Assembly: GCA_964304625.1 (NCBI GenBank)
Contig: OZ199838.1
Coordinates: 7,688,001-7,752,000 of the forward strand
Source of the DNA: Kudoa neothunni
Taxonomy: Eukaryota; Cnidaria
Reading direction: 5' to 3'
DNA: 64,000 nucleotides
The notes under the pieces are model-generated. The model saw nothing but the letters and a program-made list of their open reading frames with translations, searched no databases and had not been told where the DNA came from. Shown here in pieces: positions 12,063-22,960 of the stretch. Position numbers and translations under genes: made by a program. Numbering within the stretch: position 1 is the stretch's first letter; each line of letters starts with the position of its first letter.

Positions 12063-14217
12063 ATGGAGGAAGAGCGTCACATTAGAAAATATTTTAAGCC
12101 CGCAGGGCTTGGTCAGAAAATGAGGAAAGCTTTTGTTGACAATTTAAAACTTCAGAAGGCACTGAAAACTCCTCTTGATGATGTTGATTCACTAAAAAGT
12201 TTAAGCACCGAAACAAATAAAGGTGTGGAAGAAGCCGATCAAATATTTACAGTTGGCGTGAATATTGAAAAAAATCTAGAAGCTGATAATGTGGTTGGTG
12301 AAAGGGAATCTCATTCGGCCTGTTCACAGGATTTCGTGACCACCTCAAGTAAAAAATTACGTCTAAAAATTTGTCATTTTATCCAATTGCGTTTTAGATT
12401 ATCGAAAAAAAAGTTTGATGCGTGCAAAAGTTTTGGTTTCTAAGGCACTCAAAGACACTACCGAATGTTTAAAAGCTGGGAAAAAAGTACCAACTACTTC
12501 AACGTTTAAAAGTAAGGTCTCTGTGCGAAAACGGCTTTTCGATCGAAACAAGAATGTTTATGAAGATGATCCTCCAGCTAACCAAATTGAGAACACACAA
12601 AAATATGAGCAGTTGAAAGAGAAACTTCCTGCAGTTCCAGCTTTTAAACGATTTAAACATTTAATTGATACACCCTCCTCTAAAATCCTGGTTGAGCGTG
12701 AATATCCCTATGAAACTGAATTTCCATTGCCTGCACCCTATGAAAAGTTACTTCAATTTTATAAGGCAGCAGATGCTGTGCTGTACATGATGTATCAGCG
12801 AAAAGAGGGTTGTAATTTCATTAGATTAAAAAAAATGATAGAAGCCTCCACTAAGAAGTATTTTGTTATTATTTTTTCTCAACTTAATCATTTTATAAGA
12901 ACATTTTGGCGTAGCGATTTGGCTAAAATAGCTGGATTGCGTCCGAATGATTTTAAGATATATCTAAATGAGAACCCTGGTGGAATGACTAAACTGCTTC
13001 GCAACGAATCAGATAAACGTGATAATGTGCTGATGATTTCACCGGACTATACTGAAGCTCTAGAAAAATTTCACGTATCAGAATCACCAATATCAAAGTT
13101 GAAATATGAGCATATTGATCACAATTTGGATAAACCTCCCTGCTCACCCATTAATATGTTGAAACATACATCACCATGTAAAACTCCCAGACTTTATAGC
13201 CCTGTGTGTGTATCACCAATGAAATCTACTACCACATACCAAACTCCACATAAATCAGCTTCATGTCTATCGCCAGTAAAATTACAAAACAGGATGGTTA
13301 GACCTAGTCATTTGACATGGAGGAAAGACCAAGTTCATTCTGCACTTTTACGGAAAACACATGATCAGCACAAAAGTTTTTTGAACCAAATAGGTCTTGA
13401 CAACATAAATTACACCGAACTGAAACAATGGCATACAAAGTTCAACTTGGATGATGCTGATCCCATTGATGAAGCTACTTTGCCCGATGCATTCAAAATC
13501 AAGACTAAAAGTACCGCCAAAGATCTTTTATCCGATACCGAAGTTAAGCTGAATTCTGTGATTCGCAAGGCAGTCGAAGATGTCGTCAAAACTGAAAATA
13601 TGAATTCTGATCCATCATCAACTAAAGAGCAAGACGACAACGATGCTTCAAGTGGAGTTTTGTGTTTGACTCCTGTTTGCCAAAAAGTTCTAAGTTCAAT
13701 TCCTGACTCTCTCATTGAAAAAGTGTTTATCTCTGAATTGTGTTGTGTGAATGTTCAATCTGATGAGTTTAGATTCGCGAAAAAGAGAAAAAGAATGCAC
13801 TCATTCGAATGATAATAAAGCAAGATGGTGATGAGGAAAAGAACAAATTACAGAAACTTCCTGAACTTTTAAAACTGATTTTTAAGTAGTTTTATACATT
13901 CTAAAACTATATAATTTGGTTTTAGTTATCTTCGTAGTGAGAAGAAAACTTGTATGATATTGTCAAAGGTTGTGGAGAAGATGATGCAATCAACGACATT
14001 GACTATCTCTCGCGGTATACACCTCCATTTTAAAATTAATTTATTATGATCTTGTTTAGAATTGATGGAAGAACACATTGTTTTATTGTCTCGAATAGTT
14101 CCTGATTTGGTGTCTATTCCAACGGTTGGAAATCACCGGTTTGTTAAAATTGTACAGATAAAATGCACTCTGAATGATGCCCTTGGCATCATTCAAGCGA
14201 AAATATCAGCAACATAA
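12063..14217 (+). CDS. CDT1: DNA replication licensing factor CDT1 (6 exons)
   Basis: CDT1 brings the MCM2-7 helicase to origins in G1 and is held in check by geminin and by PCNA-dependent destruction. Proposed exons are 12063-12360, 12398-12857, 12900-13722, 13773-13885, 13926-14014 and 14060-14217, giving 646 residues in one frame. Introns are 37, 42, 50, 40 and 45 bp; the 42-bp one (12858-12899) is a multiple of three without a stop and is easily missed. Start at 12063 puts EERHIRKYF at the extreme N-terminus, like the PIP degron of CDT1. RKRLF (~12525) resembles a cyclin-binding Cy motif, and several SP/TP sites lie near 13140-13280. The geminin-binding winged helix starts at FPLPAPYEKLLQFY; LTWRKDQV and LKQWHTKFNLDD follow. 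The C-terminal MCM-binding winged helix reads EKIREKEKNALIRM, LPELLKLIF, EHIVLLSRIVPDLVS. No disruption seen; a live host gene. Confidence 0.9.
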
Positions 14218-14484
14218 TTCCTTTATAAATTTATTTTCATATATTTTGTTCAGCCGTGTCATTTATGTAATATCACCGAGATTAATTTAGTATGCTTGTG
14301 GCACGTTTAATAATTAAAGTTATGCGATGTTATTGGTTTGGATTGTTTTATTTATAGAAGCTGCGAAACAACATGCGTCGAAAGTATAGTTGGCCAGTTT
14401 TTTAATTAGCTTAATTTGAAAGGAATTTTTGTTAGATTATTTTTGTATTTTATATAAACAGCTTAGACATATTTTATAAATATA

Positions 14485-16143
14485 CTGGCGCTACTGCCGA
14501 GCTTCGCCTGGTAGGTACTATGTGATGAGTTTGAAAAACAAAATTATGCGCGTACTTTCCATTCAAATATAAATAGAAGTATTGAGAGAAATTAACGAGT
14601 ATTTTTAAGTTTATTTTACAAATGATTGACCATAAATATAATGACATTAATTTTATGAAAATTTAATTAACGATCAAAGTTCATTTATTTATTAAACAAA
14701 ATCATAAAGTAACCGAAATAGGACTTTCAGTTCTTTCCCAAATCTTACGATAAAAAAAATAAAATCGACCTAGGATGCGTCAGAAATAAAAATATTAGTT
14801 GTTACTCCTTTCTTGCATTTTTATAGAGGATGTTAATGAGATTTTAATAATCTGTGAGTGGTAACTTACGTATTCACTATTTTAGCATAATGTCTCGATT
14901 TATAAATAAACGAAACCTTTCTTTAAAAAAAATACTTGTTGATTCAAAAATATACAAATTTAGTCATCACAATACGATTAAATCCAAAATGTAAAGGTAT
15001 TTTTGGTTTGAAAAATTACAGTAATGCTTAAATATCAACTGGTTTTCTCGAAGGAGTGCACCCTTTTAAAAATAACGTACTGTTTGATTTCCCTTAAAAA
15101 ATTTATTTGTATTGAACTATTCATAGACTAACGAAAACTTTGTGAAACTATCGGTTAGATCGAATAGACCAATAATTTCTTATTAACTTGCATGGCACGT
15201 GTTGAGAGTGGACTGTATTTTGTGCAAAAGTAATAGTGAATATTAATTCTTAAACTACGTATAGAATGAGGTGTCGCATAATTTCATGCAATTTTTATCA
15301 AAATGAATTATTTTTAGCGAAAAGAAAATTATATATTGATTTGAATATTAACCTTAAGGTCTGGGGGTAAGGAATAATTAGGTTACTAGGAACTTAAACA
15401 TTATTTTAAAAATTATCTCATAAAATACTGAAACTCATTGAATTAGTCATGCCAGCTGTTTTGCAAGAAAGTTTAGGAAAACCAAAAAATGAGTAAATAC
15501 TTATCGAAAGACGAATATAGTTTCAATCTCAGTCAATATATTTGAAAAAATAAATGTTCATTTAAGAAGTTATCACAGAAATTTAATTATATGAAAACTC
15601 TACACACATCTTTCATCGTTTTTAGAATGCATGCAGAAATACCAAATTACTCCTCGATGGCAACAACTTATAATCTCAAATTATGTGTTTTATCTAAAAT
15701 GGTCGTAAGTCTTTTTCGCTGAACTATATCTATAACGCTTGAAAAGTGAAGATACATCCTAAATAATTTGGTTATGATTTAAATTTTAAGGAAAATTCAA
15801 CAACTCTTGTAAATATGACTCTAATGGTATTATCTATCTTAAAATTACTCCAAACAGGCATGTGTAACATTTCTGAAACACTATACACCATACTTAGCAG
15901 ATTCTCTTTGTATGCAATGAGTAATAGCCCATTCTAATTGATTATTACTCTGAAGTAAACAAACATCAAAATTACTCATTTCTGACTGCGGTATTGATTA
16001 TATTTATACCTCCGAGTACGTGAACGATTTTTCTTAATGTTATCATCTATTCAAATGCGAACTACAAGCTGTATTTACAAAAAGTTCCCCCGCAGCGCGT
16101 GCGCACTTGTGGACACAGATAGGCAAAAGATTATATATATAGA
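14485..16143 (-). mobile_element. Helitron-like non-autonomous element (minus)
   Basis: Read on the minus strand, the 5' end is TCTATATATATAATCTTTTG at 16143, preceded by A. The 3' end at 14485 reads GGCAGTAGCGCCAG followed by T, after a short hairpin-forming stretch (ACCAGGCGAAGCTCGG). This parallels the three clearer Helitrons in the window, whose 3' end is GGCAGTTCTCGCTAG|T. The terminal tetranucleotide is CCAG rather than CTAG, so either the end has mutated or this is a sister family. No Rep/helicase coding was found inside. A 37-bp internal word at 15934-15970 recurs around MULE-3. Confidence 0.6.
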
Positions 16144-16308
16144 TTAGAAACAAAAACATGGATTTATTTTTATATGTTGCAACTTTTTAGAGTGAATTAT
16201 ACTTATAAAAAAATCGGCCGAACAAAATCACGGCATCATGCCAAATTTCGGTAGCCGGTAAGTACATCGTTACCATGTTCATTCTAATTGATTATTGCTC
16301 TGAAGTAA

Positions 16309-18427
16309 GATAGTGACTATTTGCACTACAAATGTGTATGCGCGAGGATTAATTGATTTTTTCTTCTTGCGTTTTTCGTGTCTTAGACGTCATATTACTT
16401 ACAACAAACATACTAATGCTATACAATATATTTTTATGTTCGTTTGTAGCATTAAAGCTTTTCTTAGAAGTTAAAAATACAATAGCAATATGAACAGATA
16501 ATATAAGAGAAATTTTTTGACAACTTGCTCAACCGAAAAGACGAGCTGCATTAACTTATCGCGCGGAATAAGCATGGAGGAACACGAGTTATTCCAAAGT
16601 CGTTTTTATCCTTATTCAGAGACGAAACAGTCAGTCTCTTGAATATTTCATTAAGGTTTATAAGTGAAAGGACAATTTTAAATTCCTTATAGAAATCTGG
16701 TTATAGTTATCGTGTCGGAAGAAGCATCAAGCATTCGTCAACTGACTGTAACGAGTTGCAATATCGTTATATAAAATATATACGTCCCTATGGAAATAAA
16801 AGAAAACTACGAGAAAATATAATTAGACCAAGCTCATAGCTGCAAAGCTTTTATAATTATCTCGAGTACTGATAGCTATTTGTACGTGTCAAAGTACAAT
16901 ATAATGCACAACCATGAACGATTCAATATTCTATGTTATAAACATAACCAAAAATTACCAACGTCCATTCAAGAGAATCTTGAGAAGTATCTTAATTGGG
17001 GACGTGATAATAAAAAAGTTAAGTTATCACTTGAAACCGATCTAAACATTCCAATCAGTCTCAAAAAAGTTAGAAATTTAAAGTATGAATCCACTAAATC
17101 ACCAAAACTCTCAAACAATTTTGATGAATTATATAATATTGCGGTTGTCGACATTAATGGAAGGACTTGTTCCATATTTTTCGCATTTGCTAAGAACGAA
17201 TGCCAATCCATCGTATTCGGAATATTTTCCGCTTTTATGAAAATGATGGGAAATATAAGTGGAACTCGTGTTGTGTTGCATTTATCGATAAGGAAGCAAC
17301 CGAGTTTAATGCCTTTAAAGAATGCTTTCCACATACAAGAGTGTTGTTGTATTCCTTCCATGTTTATAGAGCAATGGAGAGAAAAATAGTCACGTTAGAT
17401 GCCATGTCAATACTTAAAAGTAAAAAAGAGAAGTTAAAAAAATTGTCCAAAAAACTTATATACGCGTTGAGTAGTGAGTCTTTCGACCGTATAATCAATG
17501 AAATCACTGAAACTCATCCACCATATTTCAAATATCTGTTAAAAAATTGGTTAAACATCAAACCTATGTGGACTCATTTTCTTCGACTAGATATTTTACA
17601 AGTAACCAACAAATTATCAACGTTTGCCTCCAACAAAATAAAACACGAAATAATGAATCTCCAATGTTTGACTATTTGGAAACTACGTAACATATATTTT
17701 GTACATACTTTGGGTAATTCGGTCATGGTAACGCATCTTAAAAACAATACATACAAATGTGATTGTGTATTTTATCAACAGCTATCACTTCCACGCAAGC
17801 ATTTATTTTCCATGTTAAAATCTAATCTTTTAACTGGAGAGTCCTTTTGTACTGGAAGGTGGTTTTACAAAGACACTGACCAACTATGTGATGAAAGTGA
17901 ACCTAAACATTCACATTATGAAATTCCATTAAATCACGACGAATTATCTCCCGTAACAAGCCCCATAAAAGTTGACTCCCCAAATAATTTTATGCACGAA
18001 GTGTCTGAAAATAATTCAACATCAAAATTAGACGATAACAAGCAGTTATGTGAAAAAATATTCAATCAATGAAACTCACTTTGGGGGAACTAATATAAAT
18101 CATTTTACACTGATTTGGAGAACATTCTCAAACAGAATGAAGAAAAAACAGTATATTCGATTAACCAAATAAAAGAAAACTCACCCGAAAGATTTGAATT
18201 CAATATTTCTTCAACCAGAGTCAAAGGAAAACGAAAATCTATAAGAAACTATGTTAAAGATAAAAAATGAAAAAAACATTTTTTTCAGGTTATTGATTTC
18301 TCAAAAAATGGTTAGTTTCAATACTTGTTTTTATTTTTTAAGTAATATGGCGTCTAAGGCATGAAAACGGAGGAAAAAATCCATTAATCCTAGCGCGTAC
18401 ACATTTGTAGTACAAATAGTCACTATC
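16309..18427 (+). mobile_element. MULE-3 (internally deleted Mutator-like element)
   Basis: Inverted ends are GATAGTGACTATTTGCACTA at 16309 and GATAGTGACTATTTGTACTA read inward from 18427, with similarity for about 95 bp. A perfect 9-bp duplication CTGAAGTAA flanks it (16300-16308 and 18428-18436). The ends differ from those of MULE-1/-2, so this is a second MULE family, shared with MULE-4. It inserted into a sequence that also occurs at 15934-15970, where the uninterrupted version (ACTCTGAAGTAAACAAACAT) can be read. Confidence 0.92.
16574..18270 (+). pseudogene. MULE-3 transposase, frameshifted and missing catalytic E segment
   Basis: Possible start at 16574 (MEEHELFQSRFYPYSET). From 16870 the frame gives MHNHERFNILCYK (metal-ligand region), KVKLSLETDLNIPISLKKVR and VVDINGRTCSIFFAF, equivalent to the linker and DDE part of MULE-1. 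Around 17200-17260 coding passes into another frame, which continues CCVAFIDKEATEFNAFKECF (second D region), LYSFHVYRAMERK and YLLKNWLNIKPMWTHFLRLD. The block with the catalytic E (NNRIE in relatives) is absent at about 17590; the frame resumes FASNKIKHEIMNLQ. A SWIM-like finger follows (YKCDCVFYQQLSLPRKHLF), with R where a metal-binding C is usual. A basic tail (RVKGKRKSIRNYVKDKK) ends at 18270. A deleted, frameshifted copy. Confidence 0.82.
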
Positions 18428-18445
18428 CTGAAGTAAACAAACATC

Positions 18446-20228
18446 GGTAATGGTAAAGTATGTGACTCCAGTAAAACACCAGTTTGCGCACGTTTTTTCT
18501 TTTACAATTATCGACAATAAATCAAAAGGATAGTGAGCGCAAATAAGTTATTTCTAAATATTTTCCTAATTCCTATTCGACTACTGTCGGATACGTGTGT
18601 AATCTCCATCATTTTTCAACAAACATTGAATTGATCTCTAATTTGTTCTGATAATCATTCATAAATTGGTTCTATTTCATATTATTTACCATATAAACAC
18701 AAATTTTATAATATCAAATTTCATTATACAGGTTTTTATAAGTTTTAAGCACGAACAGTTTAAAGCTGAGAAGACAACCACGTGCTCTCAAAATATATTT
18801 TCTTCATCTTCTTGGAGCTGATGAGTTTTTTCAATGATTAATCAACATTATATTTTGGATTAACACTTAATTTCAATGGGGGGGGGGGAATAACTTAAGG
18901 CAGATTATAGGAAGTTATTACTTTTTAGGAGCAATTCTTACACGTGTGTTTAGTAGAACATTCGATAAGCGTAAAAATGTAGTTATAAAAAAACCTTAAA
19001 ACTAAAAAATTATTTCTATAAAATTATTAGTTTTAGTCAATTATGTATGTACCGATAAAAATAATAACCCTAGTTAACATATTGTGTTTACATCTTATAA
19101 TAATCTCAATTCGTAAATTTTGTCGAATTGTTTGTTAGGGAATTTTGGCTTAAAAAAATTGTAAACTAAAACAAATATTGCTACATTAATATCTATATTC
19201 AAAAATTCACAATGTTCATCAACTGCTACTATCTATCTTCATGTATAAGGTTGGCGTCTCTATTTTGGTGTCTGTTTAAATACACTCCTTATTAGTGGGG
19301 CTTTAACGTATATGACTTGATAAGTATATTTAATAAGTTCTATTAATGGTTTTCAATGTGATAAAAATCTATATACGTTTCATGAATAACGAATTTGTGG
19401 AGAACGTTAAAGTTACATTGATTGAAGCGTTATAATAGAAATACTGCGTTCATAGGTTTCATTAAATCCTCCGCTAAGTTTTACTTTACGTGATTAAATT
19501 CAATGCGGATGGTTGTGCTTTTATTTCACCAAATTATTTATATTGTTTATGTTTATGCCGAGCTAAACGATGCTAATTTTAGCAATATCGATTAATTTTC
19601 ACAAGTTTTCTTCTATCTCTTTTATTTTTTCTATTTTTTTGTCTCTTACGAAGTTAGTGGTGCACACAGTTACCGAGCCGGGCCAGAATTCGACTTTAAA
19701 AAATCCTCCAGACCAAAAACTAACGTTTTAGATAACACTTTAACGGGATTTAAATAATTCGGAATGAAAAAAATACAACGCTGACCTTAACTTATTTATC
19801 GTTGGTGCCGAGCCCCGAAATTTTTAAATAGACGCCGGGATTAATACTTTCCTTCACATAAATTATCATAATTTAAATTGCATAATCCAAATCGTTATAT
19901 TAAGTTGCTTAAAATTTTTAGTTATTTTGTTTCTATGGGTTAATTCGAGATTTCAATATATTTTTTGAATGCTATCAAAAAACGCCTCCAGGCGAAATCT
20001 TCCCCAAGCAACGCTGGGCAGTTCTCGCTAGTAATAAATAACTTTTGAATTAATAACTAAGAAACAAAATAATTCAATGTTTGTTGAAAAAAGATGGAGA
20101 TTACGCGTGTATCCGATTGGGTTCGGATGAAAAATTCTTTTACTTTATTATCAAGAAACGTGAAAAAACAAATGCGAAAAACGCGCGCAAGAGGACGTTT
20201 TTTAGGTGCCGCATACTTTACCATTACC
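18446..20228. mobile_element. MULE-type MITE with long TIRs, carrying Helitron 1
   Basis: Left end GGTAATGGTAAAGTATGTG at 18446; right end GCCGCATACTTTACCATTACC-type at 20228. The arms stay alignable for roughly 200 bp (shared CACGTGTAATCTCCATC-like and TTCAACAAACATTGAATT words). Flanking words ACAAACATC (18437-18445) and ACAATCAGT (20229-20237) match at 6 of 9 positions, so a duplication is only suggested. Interior sequence at 18730-18830 is homologous, inverted, to 59290-59410 in the element at 58353. No transposase. The right arm is cut by Helitron 1. Confidence 0.75.
19212..20031 (+). mobile_element. Helitron 1, 5'-truncated
   Basis: Homologous to Helitron 2 (33422-34287) from ATGTTCATCAACTGC on, but lacking the first ~300 bp including the TC start. 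The 3' end has the hairpin CCCAAGC-AAC-GCTGGG followed by CAGTTCTCGCTAG|T, the expected CTAG end with a T after it. No protein-coding capacity. It lies within the MULE-type MITE. Confidence 0.8.
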
Positions 20229-20440
20229 ACAATCAGTTAAATTCCTTTAATAAGTAAAATCTGTAAATTTTAGAGAAATAAACCTTTTTTTTTGAATGAC
20301 TAAAGATTTTGACGTAATCTCATTAGAATACGATAATGTCTATTTGCACTCCCTCAGTACATGCGCAGAGGATTAAAGCTTCATCTCTATATGTGTTTTT
20401 AGTCTTATATTAATCATTTAAAATAAATAATAATAGCCAC

Positions 20441-20538
20441 TGTGGCGCATCCACATAAATAGAGTAGCGCCTAACTCCAAGTGGTAAGGCCCCGCCACTT
20501 TTAGCTCGAGGATCACGGGTTCGATCCTCATCCGCTAC
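20441..20538 (+). mobile_element. tRNA-derived SINE (copy 1)
   Basis: A 98-bp insert flanked by the 6-bp repeat AGCCAC (20435-20440 and 20539-20544); the empty site is visible in the right arm of MULE-4. From 20464 it looks like tRNA: GTAGCG pairs with CGCTAC at the end, an A-box-like CAAGTGGTAAGG is present, and a B box GGGTTCGATCC lies at 20517-20527. The anticodon arm does not fold into a normal stem-loop, so it is not a working tRNA gene. It has no A-rich tail. A related inverted copy is at 58373. Confidence 0.72.
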
Positions 20539-20866
20539 AGCCACAAACGTCAAGTAATATTTTTTAATTGGATTTTAAAACCGTACATAAATTATTATTT
20601 ATCGTAAAAATTACAGTCATATTTACTCCATAAAAAAATGTTATGCCAATTTTCACGTATTAAAAATAAACAAATAGTTAGATAATACTTACAAGGAAAA
20701 CTTATATGAATACATCTTTGTACGGTTTATTAGTTTTGAGCGTAATGAGTTCAGAAGGCCACGATTTATTCAACAAACAATTCTGTTCATCTGATAATTT
20801 AAAAAATCTTATAAAAAATTATCAAAAAGTTTAATATATTATAAAAATTTCGACTCATTTTACATC

Positions 20867-21653
20867 ATGTTGAATGAATTATATTCGACAAATCCTAAGT
20901 ATTTTCAATATTTGGAGAAAAACTGGATTAATATTCAAAATATTTGGGCTCATTTTCATCGTCTCGATGCTCTGACATTTGGTTCAAATACAAATAACAG
21001 GATTGAACGAGAGCACCACAAGATAAAAGATTTATGTCAAAGTCATCGTTAATTCACTAAGTAAAGTCAATACTGAATTACTGTAAGACCATCCATGGAA
21101 ATAATTTATAAAAAAATGGTCTGATTCTTATGAATAACAACAACATTGACGATGTTGATATTTTGGCAATAATAAATCGTTCGTTCAGTTTTGCTGCTGA
21201 TAAAATCAAATTTGAGACTCAAAACCTGAAATTATTATCAATTAGGAATTTAAAAAATATGTTCTTTGTTCACATTGTGTCTTGTTCAGCAATGGTTACG
21301 TTTCAAGATAATATATACAAGTTTGATTGTTCATTTTTTCCGAAATATTCTCTCTCATGAAAACATTTAATTGCATAGGTAAAATCTTTAATTTTGACAT
21401 CTGATTCTATATGAATTGGAAGGTGGTTTGTACAAAAAATGATATATTCCTCGATAATAACGATGGGTGCAATATATCGGACGACGATATTTCAACAACT
21501 ATAAACTCCCCCAGTATTGATTCACAAAATATCGGTTCGAATGTTTTACCAACCAATACACATTTAAAAGCAAAGTTTAAAAACAACAAACAATTATGTT
21601 CTGAAATATTGGATCAACTAAATACACTTGATGGTAGTCAATACAACGAATCT
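20867..21653 (+). pseudogene. MULE-4 transposase remnant
   Basis: The fragment matches the second half of the MULE-3 transposase. LYSTNPKYFQYLEKNWINIQ, AHFHRLDALTFGSNTNNRIE (retaining the catalytic E that MULE-3 lost) and HHKIKDLCQSH lie at 20867-21050. After a frame break the SWIM region follows: FAADKIKFETQNLKLLSIRN, MVTFQDNIYKFDCSFFPKYS (21180-21355), with one of the usual cysteines replaced. An acidic C-terminal part ends LCSEILDQLNTLDGSQYNES where the Merlin starts; a basic end (NFNFRSIKVKGR) reappears after it, at about 22725. The N-terminal two-thirds is missing. Confidence 0.75.
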
Positions 21654-22702
21654 GGCTAAATTACAGCATATGTGTATGGCCTCGGCTAACTTCGTTGAAT
21701 ATTCGGTTATCGCCGCCAATGTCTGCTTTTAAAACAATATTCACTTTAGAAAACATTGATCAAATAAAAATATTAGATTATGGATATTTTCGAGAGGATT
21801 TATCTTATACTATTAAATGTTTACAGAATATTGGTTTATTAAATAGTATTCGCGCTTGTTCTTGTGGTGGAAGTATGTACATAATTTTAAGAAAAGATAT
21901 TGGCGATGGATGCTAATATAAATGCGAAAAATATTCAAAGCGACGTTCCATCAGAATAGGGTCTATTTTTGAACAGTCGAAGATTCCAGTATGGAAATCT
22001 TTTCTTCTGATTGTTTGCATAATACAGCATCTCGATATGATGTATGAAACATTATGCAATCATTTGAATATTTCGTCTTATTCTACAATATGTGATTGGA
22101 AAACAATGGTAAAAGATCTGATGGCTTCAATATTGGATCAAGAGTTTTCAAAAATTGGTGGGAAAGACATTGTGGTTCAAATCGATGACACAGCCATAAC
22201 AAAGAGAAAATATGGTGTGGGGCGCATCCTTCAAAATCAACAATAATGGATGATTGGAGGAATAGTCGAGGATGGTAATTGTTTCCTCAAGAAAGAAATC
22301 GCATAGTCCTAGAAGAAATCATATGCGAGAATGTAGAGGAAGGTTCCATTATTTGGACGGATGGTTGGGGTGGATACAACCGCTTGGAAACATTGGGATT
22401 CACCCACGGAACCGTTATTCATAAGCGCCAATTTGTTTCTGATGAAGGCGTCCATAAGAATAAAACAGAGGCGACATGGGGTGCTGTCAAGTGTAAATAT
22501 AGAAACGCGACCAATAAAAATCCAGACAGTCTTGCTGAATACGTGGCCGATTTCTTGTATCGAAGAAAATACTCCGGACAACAAATTAGCACCGTTTGTA
22601 AATATGTAATTTACTCACATACTGTTTAAATATTTCTTACGATTTTTAACGAGTGTGAATTTTTTTGCCCGAGGCCAGACACGTATACTGTGTAATTTAG
22701 CC
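21654..22702 (+). mobile_element. Merlin 1 (IS1595/ISXO2-like DNA transposon)
   Basis: Inverted ends are GGCTAAATTACAGCATATGT at 21654 and GGCTAAATTACACAGTATAC read inward from 22702; TGGCCTCGG follows in both arms. It is inserted in the transposase tail of MULE-4. An obvious 8-9 bp duplication was not found, so flanking bases may have mutated. Its transposase fills most of the length. Confidence 0.8.
21760..22629 (+). pseudogene. Merlin 1 transposase (DDE_Tnp_IS1595)
   Basis: IS1595-type DDE transposase. The N-terminus has a zinc-ribbon remnant (LLNSIRACSCGGSMY, then YKCEKYSKRRSIRIG). A helix-turn-helix-like stretch STICDWKTMVKDLM comes next. The catalytic residues are DIVVQIDDTAI (first D, ~22175), GSIIWTDGWGGYNRL (second D, ~22350) and HKNKTEATWGAVK (final acidic/N-E motif, ~22460). 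The C-terminus reads YVADFLYRRKYSGQQISTVC. Compared with Merlin A, two in-frame stops (at about 21914 and 22244) and a small deletion with frame change near 22280 inactivate it. All three catalytic positions remain, in contrast to Merlin A. Confidence 0.88.
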
Positions 22703-22960
22703 GAAAAAAATCCCAACTAGTGTAATTTCAATTTTCGTTCCATTAAAGTAAAAGGAAGACTAAAACAATAAAAAAATTGTGTTGATTATTAAAAAGTAGA
22801 AAAAATATTATTTATCGTTTTTGGCTATTAGTGTTTTTCTGCAACACCTAATATAAGAGAAAAAGCACATACAGAGATGAAGCTTTAATCCTCCGCGCAT
22901 GCACGGACGGAATGCAAATCAGACACGTGCCGTCAGGGTAGGCAATGCCTACCTTGTTAA

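Larger units (their letters stand above)
20332..22930 (+). mobile_element. MULE-4 with nested SINE and Merlin
   Basis: Inverted arms share CGCAGAGGATTAAAGCTTCA (left, about 20363 on) with CGCGGAGGATTAAAGCTTCA read inward on the right, and continue to TAATAGCCA(C/A)(A)AAACG. The outer ends resemble MULE-3 (GATAATGTCTATTTGC versus GATAGTGACTATTTGC). The right end is less certain (near 22930) and no matching 9-bp duplication was found. A SINE sits in the left arm and a Merlin in the transposase C-terminus. The right end abuts a piggyBac (22961). Confidence 0.78.

Noticed and set aside
20464-20538. Functional tRNA gene
   Set aside because: Acceptor ends pair and A/B boxes are present, but the anticodon arm cannot fold normally and the unit is bounded by a short duplication inside a MULE arm; treated as a SINE.
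22937-22960. Palindrome GGTAGGC-AAT-GCCTACC next to TTAA as another piggyBac right end
   Set aside because: It is only 3 bp from the TTAA and the adjacent bases do not match any piggyBac terminus here; it might be flank of MULE-4. Kept only as a note.
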